From: Perkinsus olseni
Lineage: Eukaryota > Perkinsozoa > Perkinsida
Assembly (NCBI GenBank): GCA_013115125.1
Contig: JABANN010000467.1
Coordinates: 1 to 27,406, forward strand
Reading direction: 5' to 3'
DNA: 27,406 bases
Positions within the stretch are counted from its first letter, which is position 1. Each line of letters starts with the position of its first letter. Shown one piece after another: positions 1 to 10,201 of this stretch. Under the pieces are notes generated by a model. It made no database searches, was not told where the DNA came from, and was given only the letters and a program-made list of their open reading frames with translations. The position numbers and the translations under genes are program-made.

Positions 1-1090
1 ACCGGCAAAGCGCTCCCAGAGCGTCGTGCACGCTATGCTTGACCTTAGCGACTGTTATGGGAGTTTGCGTTCAATTCATGCGCTTGCGTGCCAAGGAGGA
101 CGTACACGACTGTGCTGTGGGCCACCCTGGCCTCTTCTTCTTCACTTCCAGTATCTCTCCTGGGAGTCCTCATAGCGAAGCCACCCTCACAAGTCGACGG
201 TGGACTGTCCACCAGTCATCTTGCAGTAGCTAGTCCCAAGTCACATTAAGGAGCACATCTTGTTGGAAGTGCCTATCATCGTGCAGGGCTCCTGCCGGCA
301 CGCGTGCACACTCACACCGACGGAAGTGAGCTTAGAGGCCTCAACGCGCGTTGCTAATCGCCATCAACTTCTCCAGCCACGAAGTCACGCAGGAGTCCAC
401 TCGCTCATCAAGCATTCGAGGAGGGCAGGCAGCAGCCTCATCATTGGCTCTCCCTATCTTTGAAGAGCCTCTGATAAAGTCCTCAGGCTAGCACCGTGTC
501 TAACCGGTAACTTAACGCCGTGAGACAATCAAGTAGAGTGCGGCTTATTGAGCGCTGCGCACTCCACACTGTTGGAGCGGCTCACCTGCAGTGTCCGTCG
601 AGGAGTAAGTTTAACCGAGGGGTAACTTTTTCCCGCGGGGACAAACGCACCTCGCCACCGGTGGCGCAGTTTGTCCCTCTCCCACGGGGCCGGACTAGTA
701 GCAGGTACCATACCGAACGCGGTACCGCAAGTGCGACATCAGAACTGTAGAAGTCTACCCTAGTGAGCCGTCGCCCATAGATCTCCACGCGCGCGACGTC
801 TCCTCAGCCGGTGAGGGCCCCGAGATAATAGATCCGTCAGAGCTGTGCGCGGCGATGTATATGCGTACACATGAAGGTGGTCGATTCCCGCGGGTTGGCT
901 ACTTTTGCTTAGAACAGCGCAGTTTCGCTGATTGAAACAAAGTTGGGTGCAATACCGCGTTTCCTGACTTCCAAGATACTTCAGATTCTTCAGATTCATT
1001 CTTCAGATTCAGATTCATATTAGTTTTTCAGAAAAGAAGTATCTAAACGCGATCACAGTGCGGAACGGAACAAAAACTCGCTAGACTCAC
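1..1090. other. No supported gene; unexplained leftmost region
   Basis: I read both strands and found no reading frame resembling a known family and no convincing chain of exons joined by GT-AG introns. The open frames here are short and mutually overlapping. The region lies just downstream, on the minus strand, of the orphan HMG-box exon, so I searched it specifically for the missing second and third HMG exons and did not find them. A short CTTCAGATT-type tandem stretch lies near 976-1018. Confidence 0.5.
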
Positions 1091-1203
1091 GCGCTCAGTG
1101 ATCTTTTGATCTTCGGCTTGCCATCGTCCTTCTTGCTCTTCGACGCCTTCTTCACCTTCGTCGGCGTTGACTTCTTCGGAGAGGCCTTCTTGGCAGCAAC
1201 CAT
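1091..1203 (-). pseudogene. Orphan first exon of a second HMG-box gene
   Basis: Read on the minus strand from ATG (1201-1203), this encodes a lysine-rich tail that begins MVAAKKASPKKSTPTKVKK and ends DGKPKIKRSLSA, stopping exactly at a GTGAGT donor (from 1090). It is a clear paralogue of exon 1 of the complete HMG gene just upstream (1406-1819), with the same start, the same DDGKPK core and the same split codon at the end of exon 1. The exons that should follow, carrying the YFIFMQKNR and KAPYTKLADEDKQRY parts of the HMG box, are not found in 1-1090. The coding part is undamaged, so either the duplication copied only exon 1, or the remaining exons were deleted or lie beyond the window after an unusually long intron. 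The start of an HMG box is therefore present but could not fold alone. Confidence 0.7.
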
Positions 1204-1405
1204 CAGCGAAGCGCTACACCGAAGACTGTCAGAGGGCGCTCAAAAGCGAGCAGTGAACGCAACAGAAAAGACAATCAGTAACCGCCACTGAATTAGGGAC
1301 GTGAAGTGACAGGAACCACTAGGGGTTACTCCACTAGAGCTGCTACGTTATCATCTTTGGCAAGTTACGAAACTTAGCATGCAACACAGCGGCACTGGAA
1401 CGGTT

Positions 1406-1819
1406 TTATAAACCAGCGGCTGCCTTCTCGCGCTCATAACGCTGCTTGTCTTCATCAGCCAGCTTGGTATAAGGGGCCTTCTCCTCCTCGCTCATCTGAA
1501 GCGAGGACTGAGAAGCAGCCAAGGTCGAAGCATGCCCAACGTACAGCCTTCCACGCCTCGCCCGTCTTCTTAGCGATGTCACCGATATCTCGGCTCTGGA
1601 GACCATTCTCTTCCATGATCTTCTGACGATTCTTCTGCATGAATATGAAGTACCTGACGAGGGCAACACTCATAAAGAGCACAGCAAAAGACAACGCCAA
1701 ACTTACGCGCTCAAAGCACGCTTGACCTTCGGCTTCCCATCGTCCTTCTTAGCCTTAGTCGCCTTCCTGACCTTCACCGGCGAAACGTCCGTCTTAGTGG
1801 CTTTCTTAGCAGCTGCCAT
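1406..1819 (-). CDS. HMG-box chromatin protein (NHP6/HMGB-like), three exons
   Basis: This is a small single-HMG-box protein of about 107 residues that should bind and bend DNA non-specifically in chromatin. From ATG at 1817-1819, exon 1 gives a basic tail (MAAAKKATKTDVSPVKV) and the box entry KVKRALSA. A GTAAGT intron of about 54 nt follows. Exon 2 gives YFIFMQKNRQKIMEENGL and DIGDIAKKTGEAWKA, and after a 42-nt GTACGT intron exon 3 gives SSLQMSEEEKAPYTKL, ending EKAAAGL before a TAA stop at 1406. The order and hallmarks of the HMG box (A-Y-F-F near the start, the W of GEAWKA, the K-P/A-Y turn) are all present, and the length matches NHP6-type proteins. A partial tandem copy lies 200 nt downstream. 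Exon joins come from protein continuity, not from transcripts. Confidence 0.92.
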
Positions 1820-2189
1820 TAGAAGCCTTATTGACCAAGTCACGCTGATTCAGCGGGTAGATCGTGGATGAACGACGTTTCCACCGCGGACGAAACGGGC
1901 CGTGAGAATCCGCCAAGATTTTCAAGATGATTCTTTCCTGCACTCTTGCTTTGCATGAAAGATGTATTGTGAATCGCGCGCGCCCTAAAATTGGTCGCGA
2001 GGAGCACTCAGCTCTGGTGGGCCACCAGTGGTGGCTAATGGGAGTGTTGATTAAACCATATCTAAAACCCAGCCCCCGTTCAGTAAAGTAATTTTGTAAC
2101 TTAGAATCGATTTTGGAACCGCATTTTATGCGTAAAAATCAGCTGCAAAATCGAATCTGAGCTTTAGTTTTACTTTATTTAATGGGCGA
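1820..2189. promoter_or_regulatory. Divergent spacer between HMG gene and coiled-coil gene
   Basis: This 370-nt gap separates two divergently transcribed genes and probably holds both promoters. I see no TATA box or other named element that I would defend. Around 2085-2180 it is rich in A and T, with runs such as TTTTACTTTATTTAATG just before the plus-strand start. Confidence 0.4.
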
Positions 2190-4034
2190 ATGGAAGCTTC
2201 AGTAAGGCCCGACATACCGGAGTTGCCGCTGACCGACTCAGCACGAAGCAGCGGCTCTGCTGGGCGGAAGTCTTCCGCTTCCCGCGGACGCCGAAGGAAG
2301 ATCACGCTCGACCAGGTCGAAGCAGAACTTTGCCAGTAAATTATACCCTCACCTCTGCTATGATGATGAGTCGTTCCTCAGACGCCTCATTGACAGCGGC
2401 GACAAGCTGACGAAAACTGACGAGCACTTGGCCAAGCTCCTTGCTCGGAAGCTCACCTTCCCTGAGGACAACTCCGTGGGGGTGGCTGACCGAAACGCAC
2501 ATGCGGGTGACGGCAAATTGGGTAACAACCAATCACGCATTGATCGTATTCTCGCAACATACTCACGGTCATCGTCAAAACGTATAATTCCGAGTCTGTC
2601 AACGGTCAACCTCGGATTCTTGCCCCTTCAAGAGAGCAACTACGTCAGTAAAGTGAATGCTCCCTGCTAGTGTGTTATCATCAGTGTTGGGGAACTGAAA
2701 TATGGCAGCTGTGGAAGGATTAACGGGACTGGTATTTGGATGATTGCGCGGTTAAGATACCGATTATAAACTGAAGGAAGCTGAAGGCCTGATCGCAATA
2801 CTGCAAGATGAGCTGACGGCAGCCAAGCGGGCCCAGACTGAAGTGGCCGAGGAAGCAAGGTGAAGAAGAGACGCGAGAACAAAGGCAGCTGAGATCTTTC
2901 CGAGCCTCAGGCACTGGCGCGAGGAAACGGAGAATCTTAAGTGCGCTTTGCGTGACATCCGCAGAGACAACGAGCGAGTGAGTATCTGCGGGTCTGGGCT
3001 GCCATGAGTTGACGGCTGCTGCGTCAGTTGACGGCCGAGCGAGATCACGCAATATGCCAACAATACGAAACGAGGAAGGTGCTGGAGGACCAGAGAAAGG
3101 CTGAGGATATAGGGTAGGGGCAATGACGCTATTATTACACCTCGCGCGTTGAGGAGCATATCTAGTGGTAGTAGTAGTACCCGGATTACTCCTACCGCTG
3201 CATGTACTGCTACGGTCGCCACTACAATTCTATGCCAATGCCTTGGTAATAGAATCAGGCATAATATCCTCCTGCTACTGAGGAGGATACACCCGCTTGA
3301 TGTATCCCACTACCCTCACTACTACTATCACTATCATTACCAGCTGTCCTCACCAACACTACAACTATCGCCACACCCGCTGTTGCACGGTTGCTACTAC
3401 CACAACTACCACTACTTTGCAGATACCGCGACTTGTTGACAACTCACGAGAGAACCTTAACAAATCACCAACAGGCGTGCATGGAGTTGGAAAGAACGAA
3501 AAGCGAAAACAGGTACGGCCAGGATCGCGCTGGTCGTTGATATCAACGCATGCCTCTCAGGCGTCTTATAGACGACTTGGTCAAGTGCAAAATGCAGCTC
3601 GCTTCCTTCAGAGAAAAGCGGGATAACGCCGGTAAACTCCCTCGCCCCACGATGGACCGCCGTAGAGTTCTCCGTTGCTCCTCAGACTTGAGCGAGGCTA
3701 CTGTCTCTGAAGACCCGGCAGGGGTCGAGTTGAGATCACGACGGTAAGTCCGACGGTCATGTCCATCGGCCACTCCCGATCTCAGGCACACAGCAGCTGA
3801 CAAGAAGCCACCATTGACCGCTCGCACCTGGGGAGCTGTTAAAAAGGTACTATCCGTTATTCGTTCTGTTTCGTCCCGCTGCTGCCTCGGACCGAGAAAT
3901 TGCAGGCGCTGGGTCAGTATAAACCCCCTGCTCATCGCACCCCTTCCCCGCCTCCTGCAGGCGTCTCGCGTTACCCTAGCGACCCTTTCCACAGCGACAA
4001 GATCTTCCGCGACGATTCTGGCGTCGACGATTGA
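2190..4034 (+). CDS. Hypothetical coiled-coil protein, multi-exon
   Basis: I do not recognise a family. The protein starts at ATG 2190 (MEASVRPDIPELPLTDSARS), has a basic RGRRRK stretch and crosses a 44-nt intron to RLIDSGDKLTKTDEHLAKLLARKL. After a middle part whose splicing I cannot settle (about 2470-2760), heptad-rich exons follow: LKEAEGLIAILQDELTAAKR, then HWREETENLKCALRDIRRDN, LTAERDHAICQQYETRKVLE, YRDLLTTHERTLTNHQQACM and RRLIDDLVKCKMQLASFREK. The charged, Leu-spaced pattern indicates a long coiled coil. The C-terminus is non-helical and proline-rich (ALGQYKPPAHRTPSPPPAGV), ending SGVDD and TGA at 4032-4034. Most introns are about 45-55 nt; one, at 3114-3422, is about 309 nt. A structural or cytoskeletal role is possible but is inference. 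Confidence 0.72.
3114..3422 (+). repeat. Long intron with TAC/CAC/CAT-rich simple sequence
   Basis: This intron is six times longer than its neighbours. It is filled with imperfect triplet sequence made of ACT, CAC, TAC and CAT units, densest at 3300-3415. Exon sequence on both sides joins in phase (codon split GG|A) into a continuous coiled coil. Open frames reading through it, rich in His, Tyr and Thr, are therefore artefacts of the repeat. Confidence 0.7.
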
Positions 4035-4626
4035 CTGTTCCTTTAAGGGATTTGATTGCTTCAATCACGGTCGAATGACCGCTCCTCCGCCGCCGGCGGC
4101 CATCCGTCGGGCTGCATGAACATGCCTTACCAGAATGTTGTTCATTCTTCGCTACTGGGTTGGGCTCAGTAATTACACTAATTCCCCTTACGATGATATT
4201 ATGGCGCTGGAAAGCGCCGGAAAACGCATCCAACTGCCAATAAGTTTTGCAGGTTCCCAGAGAATCGAAACTCATCGGAGGTGTCAGAAAAAGAAAGATT
4301 TCTTTCCTGTCGTGTGATGCTTAGCATCGTTAAGGTAGCGTCGCTATCGTAGCGATCTGTGTATTCGGCGAGCGAGGGGCGTGGTATCATCCACTCCCCT
4401 AGAATGTACTATGTCAGATGAGTCTGGCGATTGATGGTATGTCCTTGCGCTATCGTCTACCCGTCAGTTCCCCATGCAAGGCTTCTTCCGCCAACTCACT
4501 GCCAGGTTTGCCTTCTACCACTGGTGAAGACATACTGCATGACACACAACACTAGCACATCGTGAAACTCCTTGAGAGTCTTCAGAAATGCGCGATGACG
4601 CAGGAAAAAAATCTAGAAACAACTGA
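4035..4626. other. Convergent intergenic spacer
   Basis: This is a 590-nt gap between the 3' ends of the coiled-coil gene (plus) and the lactate dehydrogenase gene (minus), so both terminators and poly(A) signals should lie here. I see no gene. A small imperfect inverted repeat built from TAGCG and CGCTA lies at about 4330-4356. Confidence 0.45.
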
Positions 4627-7357
4627 TCAATACCGAGCCCGCACCTTCCCCGGCGGGGGATGCTCCATCGCCCGCGCGTCCAAAAAATCTTCATTCAGCT
4701 CCTCCAGCGTTCGGCAGCCTAGCAGGCGCATGTTGGTGATGATATCCTCTCTCAAGAGGCTGGCCAGTCGGACCATACCCTCTTCACCGAAAGCGGCCAT
4801 GGCCGTCATGAACGGGCGACCGATGCCAACCGCGCTCGCCCCGAGGGCAATGCACTTCAAAATATCTGTTCCCCGTCGCACGCCACCGTCTACAAAAACT
4901 AAAAATTCCGGGTCGCTACGACCTCGCCAACCAGCCTGAGGAAGTGACAGTATGATGGTAAAGGAAGACGAGAGTATTATTTCACGCTAACAGTTGATGA
5001 TTTTACGGTATTGATATATCCTATTAATGCCTCAGGAAATGATTTGCGCATTATTATTTTCGACAAATTTGGACCATTTCAACCAGGCCTATCGCTAATT
5101 CAGATCATGACTGCTACTGCTGTCACAATGAGAGGTCAGCCGATAGCAGAGATTTTTCCAACCACCCCGTTCGAACGATTGCATTCGACATTTCCCATGC
5201 CCTTCGAGGATGCCGACCTCCTTCGACGTCGATGAGCGTCTATTACACGACTCTCTATCCGGGCAAACATGTCCACAATCACCGCACATCACCTTTCCGA
5301 GAGCTCGAGTGCACTCATACAGCATCTGCACGCCGCTCTTTACAGTATCCACCTGCCGAGCGCCGTGGTTCGATACCACAATTCCCCGGACACCTAGCCT
5401 ATGGCGTTCACGATAGGCCCGCACTGCATCGACAGCTGAGTAGACAACACTGCAATTGACGCTGATGTGATGAATCCGCTTACGGGAGTGAATGCCCTTC
5501 AAAAAAATATCAATTTTTCCACCGCGTGCTGCAGATTTTTCCCTGGCCATAGTCGAAATTCTCGGTATATTTTCCCAACACAGTGACTGTGAGATGAAGG
5601 AACTTATCGCCCGCGCGACACCGGCTGTCTCCTGCTTCGCTTCGCCTTGTACGGCTGCACTTTGCCGAACTTTCACCCGCATATCCCGTTCTCTCGTGCC
5701 CAATTCCGGAGCATCGACCGTGATAAAGAGGGCCGTGAAGCCGTAGTCTACGATTCTTGTAATCATGGACTCGACAACCTTCTCACTAGGGTTGACATAG
5801 AGTTGGTACCACTTAGCAAGGGACGGGTCACAGGCCGACATGATGTCCCTCAAGCCTGAGAGAGGCCCTGCATTGCATAGCGAAAGTGTGTCCTGAACCA
5901 CGGCGGAGCGAAGCACCGAAAATTATTACCGCAACTGGCCAGTGTTGGTACCATGTAGGGCATATCGATCCCAGCTCGCTTCATTTTACTGACACCTCTA
6001 GCTACGCATTTTTCACCTACCAAAGACAAGCCCATCATTACACGCCCTCCAGTGAGTCCTCTCACCATCTCGATCATACAACTTCGCCATGGCCACGGCC
6101 GTCATATAGAAAGGCACGTCGAAGTGGCGGCTCAGCACCGCTGTCGAGCAGTCCACCCTACTGACGTCCACCAGCACTCTTGGCACCATCGCGATCCTGG
6201 AAAGCATGCCTGACGAACATCACTCGGGCTCTGTTCATGTTCTCACCTAGCGAACGCGTCTTCGTTTTCTGCGTAAGAGAACTCGTCCCCGGCAGCCGAG
6301 TAGAGATAGGCCCAGCCTTCGGGTGACACTTTTTCTGAATGAGCGAGGCAATGATTTGTTCAACAAAGCAAGGAAAAAATGTCAGCCCCGCGGATCGAAC
6401 CCGCGCCCTCTCACTACTCTCAGCAACCGCCTTGAAGTCCATCGCGTTGAGCATCATGTCGATAGTAACTTCACTTATCCCTTCCGTCGAGGCCACAGTC
6501 GAGTTGCCGGCCGAGGAAGCTTTCGGAGTTTCTTCCTCATCGTCTACAGTGGACTGCGGCGCGGCCTCGCCAGCACCAACTTCTTCAAAATCACCAACGA
6601 TAACCGACTGAGGACAGAACCAAGCATGGCATGCTCCTTCGGGATGCGGAGGGTGGGACCGAGATTGTGAGAAATTCGGACGCTCGAGACGATGGAGTGG
6701 AAGAAGAATCCGCTAAACTCCATGGGAAAGCCCGACCGGCGGACCTCAGACGACTTCAGAGTCACACTCCTGATCCGCAGATCAAAAACAACATAGACAG
6801 AGACAGACAGGCCTCACGATGGCCAGACCAGAGTATCCGCGGCGGATGTGGGGTAATACCACGAGTAAGGTTCGCTCAGAGTTCACAATAGTCGTAGCGA
6901 GGTATTCACCCGGGGTGCTTTCACATTGCTGCCAGTCTCCACCACACAGGAAACTTTTCGCGCGCCACGAAATTGCTCTAATCTTGAGTCCCAGTTCTGG
7001 AAGAGGACTGCCGGCACGCCAATGTCCCCAGCAGCGACCGCCTCCGCCACCGACCGCCCCACACTCACAGCAGGTCTACATCCCCATATTCGAGCGACGA
7101 CGGAAAATCTCCGACTGAGAATAAGTTCTCCGCCCCACTACCTCTGGCAAGACTCTCTCGATCATGTCTTCAGAGTGGAACTTCTCAAACTCCTTGGTCG
7201 CATCCTTGCCAGAATGACGTAAGAGGATCGCAGAGCCGCCAGGATGCTCCGTGAGGAAGTCTGTAAGGTCGTAAACTTTACCTGAGACGCACTCATTCAA
7301 GGCCGTTATCACTACTGCCGCTGGGGTAGAATATTGTGGAGATAAAGCCAAGTCCAT
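4627..7357 (-). CDS. L-lactate dehydrogenase (cytochrome), flavocytochrome b2 type
   Basis: The predicted enzyme oxidises L-lactate to pyruvate with FMN and passes electrons through an attached b5 heme to cytochrome c, probably at the mitochondrion. From ATG 7355-7357 an N-terminal cytochrome b5 domain shows KVYDLTDFLTEHPGG, with the second heme His in EKFHSED. An acidic linker follows (DDEEETPKASSAGNS, about 6530-6580). The FMN domain then shows GWAYLYSAAGDEFSYAEN, VPRVLVDVSRVDCSTAVL, PFYMTAVAMAKL, MPYMVPTLASC, QLYVNPSEK, FITVDAPELGTRERD, SQSLCWENIPR, LKGIHSPVDAV, VVSNHGARQVD and FVDGGVRRGTDILK. Both catalytic Tyr regions and the catalytic Asp, Lys, His and Arg of the family are present; NHGAR replaces the usual NHGGR. 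It ends KVRARY and TGA at 4627. There are many short introns, and exon joins between 6640 and 7140 are unresolved. The mature N-terminus could start in an unseen upstream exon, because the b5 domain begins very close to this Met. Confidence 0.88.
5868..5929 (-). repeat. Family B intron in lactate dehydrogenase (inverted motif)
   Basis: This 62-nt phase-1 intron joins TLASC to GPLSGLRDIMS. It carries GCTTCGCTCCGCC in the sense of the gene, which is the reverse complement of the family B motif. Confidence 0.7.
6335..6417 (-). repeat. Family A intron: tRNA 3'-half-like sequence
   Basis: This 83-nt intron joins DFKAVAE to KKVSPEGWAY (codon split A|AA). Just after the GTAGTG donor it contains GGCGCGGGTTCGATCCGCG, which reads as a T-arm with a perfect stem around TTCGATC, followed by GGGGCTGACA and a run of six T. 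That is the layout of the 3' half of a tRNA gene with its terminator, but there is no 5' half (no D-arm or A box), so it is not a functional tRNA gene. Confidence 0.7.
6960..6974 (-). repeat. Family D element in lactate dehydrogenase intron region
   Basis: On the minus strand this reads AATTTCGTGGCGCGC, matching copies near 14750, 15855, 18006 and 22315. It lies in the unresolved linker between the b5 and FMN domains, probably in an intron. Confidence 0.55.
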
Positions 7358-8407
7358 TTTCGTCAGACCTTAAAAATTATCCAGCCCGGTCGAAAACAAT
7401 GCGCCCGGTCTGTATTGATCGCGACGATTCCATCGGGGGACCCAGAATTTCGACTCCTTGTCGCCGACAACAGCACCTCCCCTCCACACGACAAAGCCCG
7501 AGTGGCCATCTCTGGATCAGGTAGAGGAGCGGTGGTCCTAATTCGCACGCCCTCGTAGGGTTGGACCTCATAGATCGCCGTTACACAGCCGAGCTAGCCT
7601 CAGGCACTTGCAGAGGCCCCTTCAAGAGGTCATAATCATACCGTAACACCACCTCCTCGTGATATAAGTTAGGACAAGAGAACTTGAGCTGTTCATTCTC
7701 CCGATTGGGCGTATCGGATGCCTAGGAGTTCGATCGAACGTAGAGGGGCTTCCTCGGAGTAGTTTTTGCGGCCTGGAGAGCCTGTATGGCAACTTCTGTG
7801 GACGAAGGCGCCACGGTTTGCCTCATAACGAACGACGGGCTAGAAGAGCGTTCGAGAAACCAAAAGTTTTATTACACGAGTGACGCCGCGAAAAGGGGAC
7901 CGACACATCGAAATACAGCACTACCCAGTATGGCCATCCAGCAGCTGTCCTTCCCTCGGTGCCCGCCCAGCTCTTGTGCCGTTACTACTCTTGTCATTCA
8001 GGCACAGGAAGCTTACCAAGCCTGAAGAGACCCTGTAGACGGGTGAGTCGGGATGTCGAGACGGACCCTCTGCCCACCCAGAACGATCTCCCCAGGACAA
8101 AATAAAGGGCACCCACTGAATAATTACCCCCAGGCACTTAACCAACTCAACAGCAGCCATACAGAAGCGCTGAGACAGCGTTGACTACCTTCTCGCTGCG
8201 AAGAGACTTCTGGGTAGGAGAAGGGGAGATTGTGGTAATGACAAGGACAATAACAATCCAGTACGAATCCAGTATGACAGTCCAACTTCCACCCGCACAA
8301 CCACACGATGATGATAGTGGCCGTGGTGATGATGGTGGTAATAGCAGTAGTAGTACGTTCAACGAAGGGGACTACGGAAGAACGATGGAGATAGCTCCAC
8401 CAGAGAT
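7358..8407. other. Intergenic spacer with simple GAT/GGT-type repeat
   Basis: This stretch of about 1,050 nt separates the start of the lactate dehydrogenase gene from the stop of adenylosuccinate synthetase. I find no supported gene. A patch at 8303-8358 is built from GAT, GGT and AGT triplets and produces spurious Asp/Gly/Ser-rich reading frames. The promoter of the lactate dehydrogenase gene should lie in its left part. Confidence 0.4.
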
Positions 8408-10201
8408 CTACTCAGTATGTCTCCTGATCATATCTTGACGACCCGGGCCCACGCCAATCCACGACACAGGGACGCCGGTCCACTCCTCGAGGGCCTCGAT
8501 GTACTTCTGGGCGGCCGCTGGCAGCCCCTCAAAGGACTTAACCTGAGAACCATTCAGTTAACCATCGGAAACTGACGTGAGTGATTGGCCGTACATTGCT
8601 GATGTCTTCAGTCCAACCCTCCATCTCCGTGTACACCGGCGTCACCTTCTCGAGCTCCTGAATGGTCGAGGGGTAGTAACCGTCTTCCAACTTCTTGCCG
8701 TCGATTTCGTAGGCGGTGCAGACCTGCGAAAATGAGGGGGTCGAGCGGAGCGAAGCGACTAATGGGGCGTACGAGAAGCTTCTTCATGCCGCTGAGTACA
8801 TCTAGCTTGGTCACATTAAAACTGGTAAATCCGTTGAGGAAGTTAGAGTACCTGTGAAGGCAGGAAAAATGGCATTCATGCATCGCTTCGCTCCGCCTGA
8901 GGTGACTTACTTTAATACGGGGATATCCAGCCAGCCGCATCTGCGGGGACGACCGGTAGTAGTACCGTACTCGTGACCTTGCTCACGAAGCTGAGTGCCA
9001 TACTCGTCGAACAGCTCAGTAGGGAAGGGTCCTCCACCGACACGAGTGGTGTATGCCTACCATCCAACAGGTCCCAGGTTCGATCCCCGCACCTTACACC
9101 CTACCTTTACGACACCAATAATACACTGAATAGCCTGAGGGGGAACTCCCAGGCCGGTGCAGACACCACCAATGGTCGTGTTAGAACTGGTCACATACGG
9201 ATAAGTACCAAAGTCGATATCCAGCATGGTAGCATTAGCAGCCTCCACCAGGATATTATAGTCCTCTAAAAATGACAAACATGAATCGCTTCGCTCCGCC
9301 CTTCCCCCCTCAACCTACCACGCTGTGACTTCTGAATGGCCTTATGCATCATCGTCACGCTGTCAACTATCTGGCTCTTCAGCACCTCCGCGTAGCCATG
9401 ATAACGCTTCACCTCAGACTCAATATCCAACTCAATATTGTACCTGCAGCAGGTCGATCAGTGGCATATCCAGAAAAAAAGATACCCCTACCTCAACTGG
9501 CACCACTCGAGGAGCTCACGAAGCTTGCGGTCGAAGGTGGGGAGGTCCATGAGGTCCCCAACTCTGAGACCATTACGGGTGGTCTTGTTGGCGTAGCACG
9601 GGCCAATGCCGCGCTTGGTAGTGCCGATGGCTGTGGAGTTCTTCTCAGCTTCCTGGATGCCATCAATCTGATAGAAAAACAGTAAAATCATTCCGTCCCA
9701 AGGGCCTCCCACTCACCATCTGGTGGGCGTCGAACAGCAGACTGGCCCTATTGGAAAGGTAGAGACGCTTGAGGGCCTCCGCATCATAGTCCTTCAACTG
9801 TTCGAGCTCCTTAAGGAGAGTCGGTACGTGGAGGACCTGACCATCACAGTGGAGATGAAATAAATCACCACCCCCTCATCCGACATACCACTCCATTCCC
9901 AACTAAGTTGTCGCACTTCTTGTTAACGATACCGCAAGGAAGAAGATGGAAGGCGAACTTATGATCGTCAACCACCAAAGTGTGACCTAACCAAATCTGT
10001 ATCCTGCAGGCTTCGACCTAAGATACCCTCCCTACCAGCATTAGCCCCTCCATTGAACCTAGCACACAGGTAAGCCCGCTGGGCCAGTATGTCCACCAGC
10101 TTGCCCTTGCCCTCATCGCCCCACTGCGTGCCAAGGATGACAGTGAAGCTCGAGTCCAACCCACACAGGGACTCGTTGGACGTCGACGGTAATGACGACA
10201 T
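8408..10201 (-). CDS. Adenylosuccinate synthetase
   Basis: The enzyme joins IMP and aspartate using GTP to give adenylosuccinate, the committed step to AMP, in the cytosol. From ATG 10199-10201 ([15 protein letters not shown]) the phosphate loop [18 protein letters not shown] is followed by [122 protein letters not shown] and [18 protein letters not shown], with TAG at 8408-8410. At about 430 residues it matches the usual length and all active-site motifs are intact. Nine short introns (about 45-60 nt) can be placed by protein continuity. At least five of them contain elements of the repeated intron families. An upstream in-frame TTG was not chosen, because ATG gives a normal N-terminus. Confidence 0.96.
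8724..8772 (-). repeat. Family B intron in adenylosuccinate synthetase (inverted motif)
   Basis: This 49-nt intron lies between GMKKLL and VCTAYEIDG. It carries CGCTTCGCTCCGCTCG in the sense of the gene, i.e. the motif inverted. Confidence 0.75.
8852..8910 (-). repeat. Family B intron in adenylosuccinate synthetase (direct motif)
   Basis: This 59-nt intron lies between DIPVLK and YSNFLNG. It reads GGCGGAGCGAAGCGATGCAT, then GAATGCCATTTTT and a CAG acceptor. It closely matches the introns at 9266-9318 and 11823-11882. Confidence 0.8.
9057..9104 (-). repeat. Intron with tRNA T-arm-like sequence in antisense
   Basis: This 48-nt intron lies between CIIGVVK and AYTTRVGGG. Its complement (plus strand, about 9064-9092) reads AACAGGTCCCAGGTTCGATC followed by CCCGCACC, a tRNA T-arm with flanking variable-loop-like sequence. 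The tRNA-like part therefore runs opposite to the host gene, unlike the other family A introns. Confidence 0.6.
9266..9318 (-). repeat. Family B intron in adenylosuccinate synthetase (direct motif)
   Basis: This 53-nt intron joins AIQKSQR to [11 protein letters not shown]. It reads GGCGGAGCGAAGCGATTCAT, then GTTTGTCATTTTTAG. The T run abuts the AG acceptor directly. Confidence 0.8.
9999..10026 (+). repeat. Family C stem-loop, antisense in intron 1 of adenylosuccinate synthetase
   Basis: On the plus strand this runs from GTATCCTGCAGG to TTCGACCTAAGATAC, with GTATC and GATAC as the stem ends. It fills most of a 49-nt intron (9987-10035) that splits the Gly codon of NAGHT. Confidence 0.75.

Noticed and set aside
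760-999. 79-codon frame on the minus strand
   Set aside because: Composition is unstructured, and it overlaps tandem CTTCAGATT sequence; no splice or family support.
1-1090. Remaining exons of the second HMG-box gene
   Set aside because: Both strands were read for the conserved exon 2 and exon 3 motifs and nothing matched.
3149-3626. Open frames rich in His, Tyr and Thr
   Set aside because: They translate the simple triplet repeat inside a 309-nt intron; the flanking exons join in another frame into a coiled coil.
8181-8438. 85-codon frame with Asp/Gly/Ser run
   Set aside because: Produced by GAT/GGT/AGT simple sequence, and it overlaps the 3' end of adenylosuccinate synthetase on the other strand.
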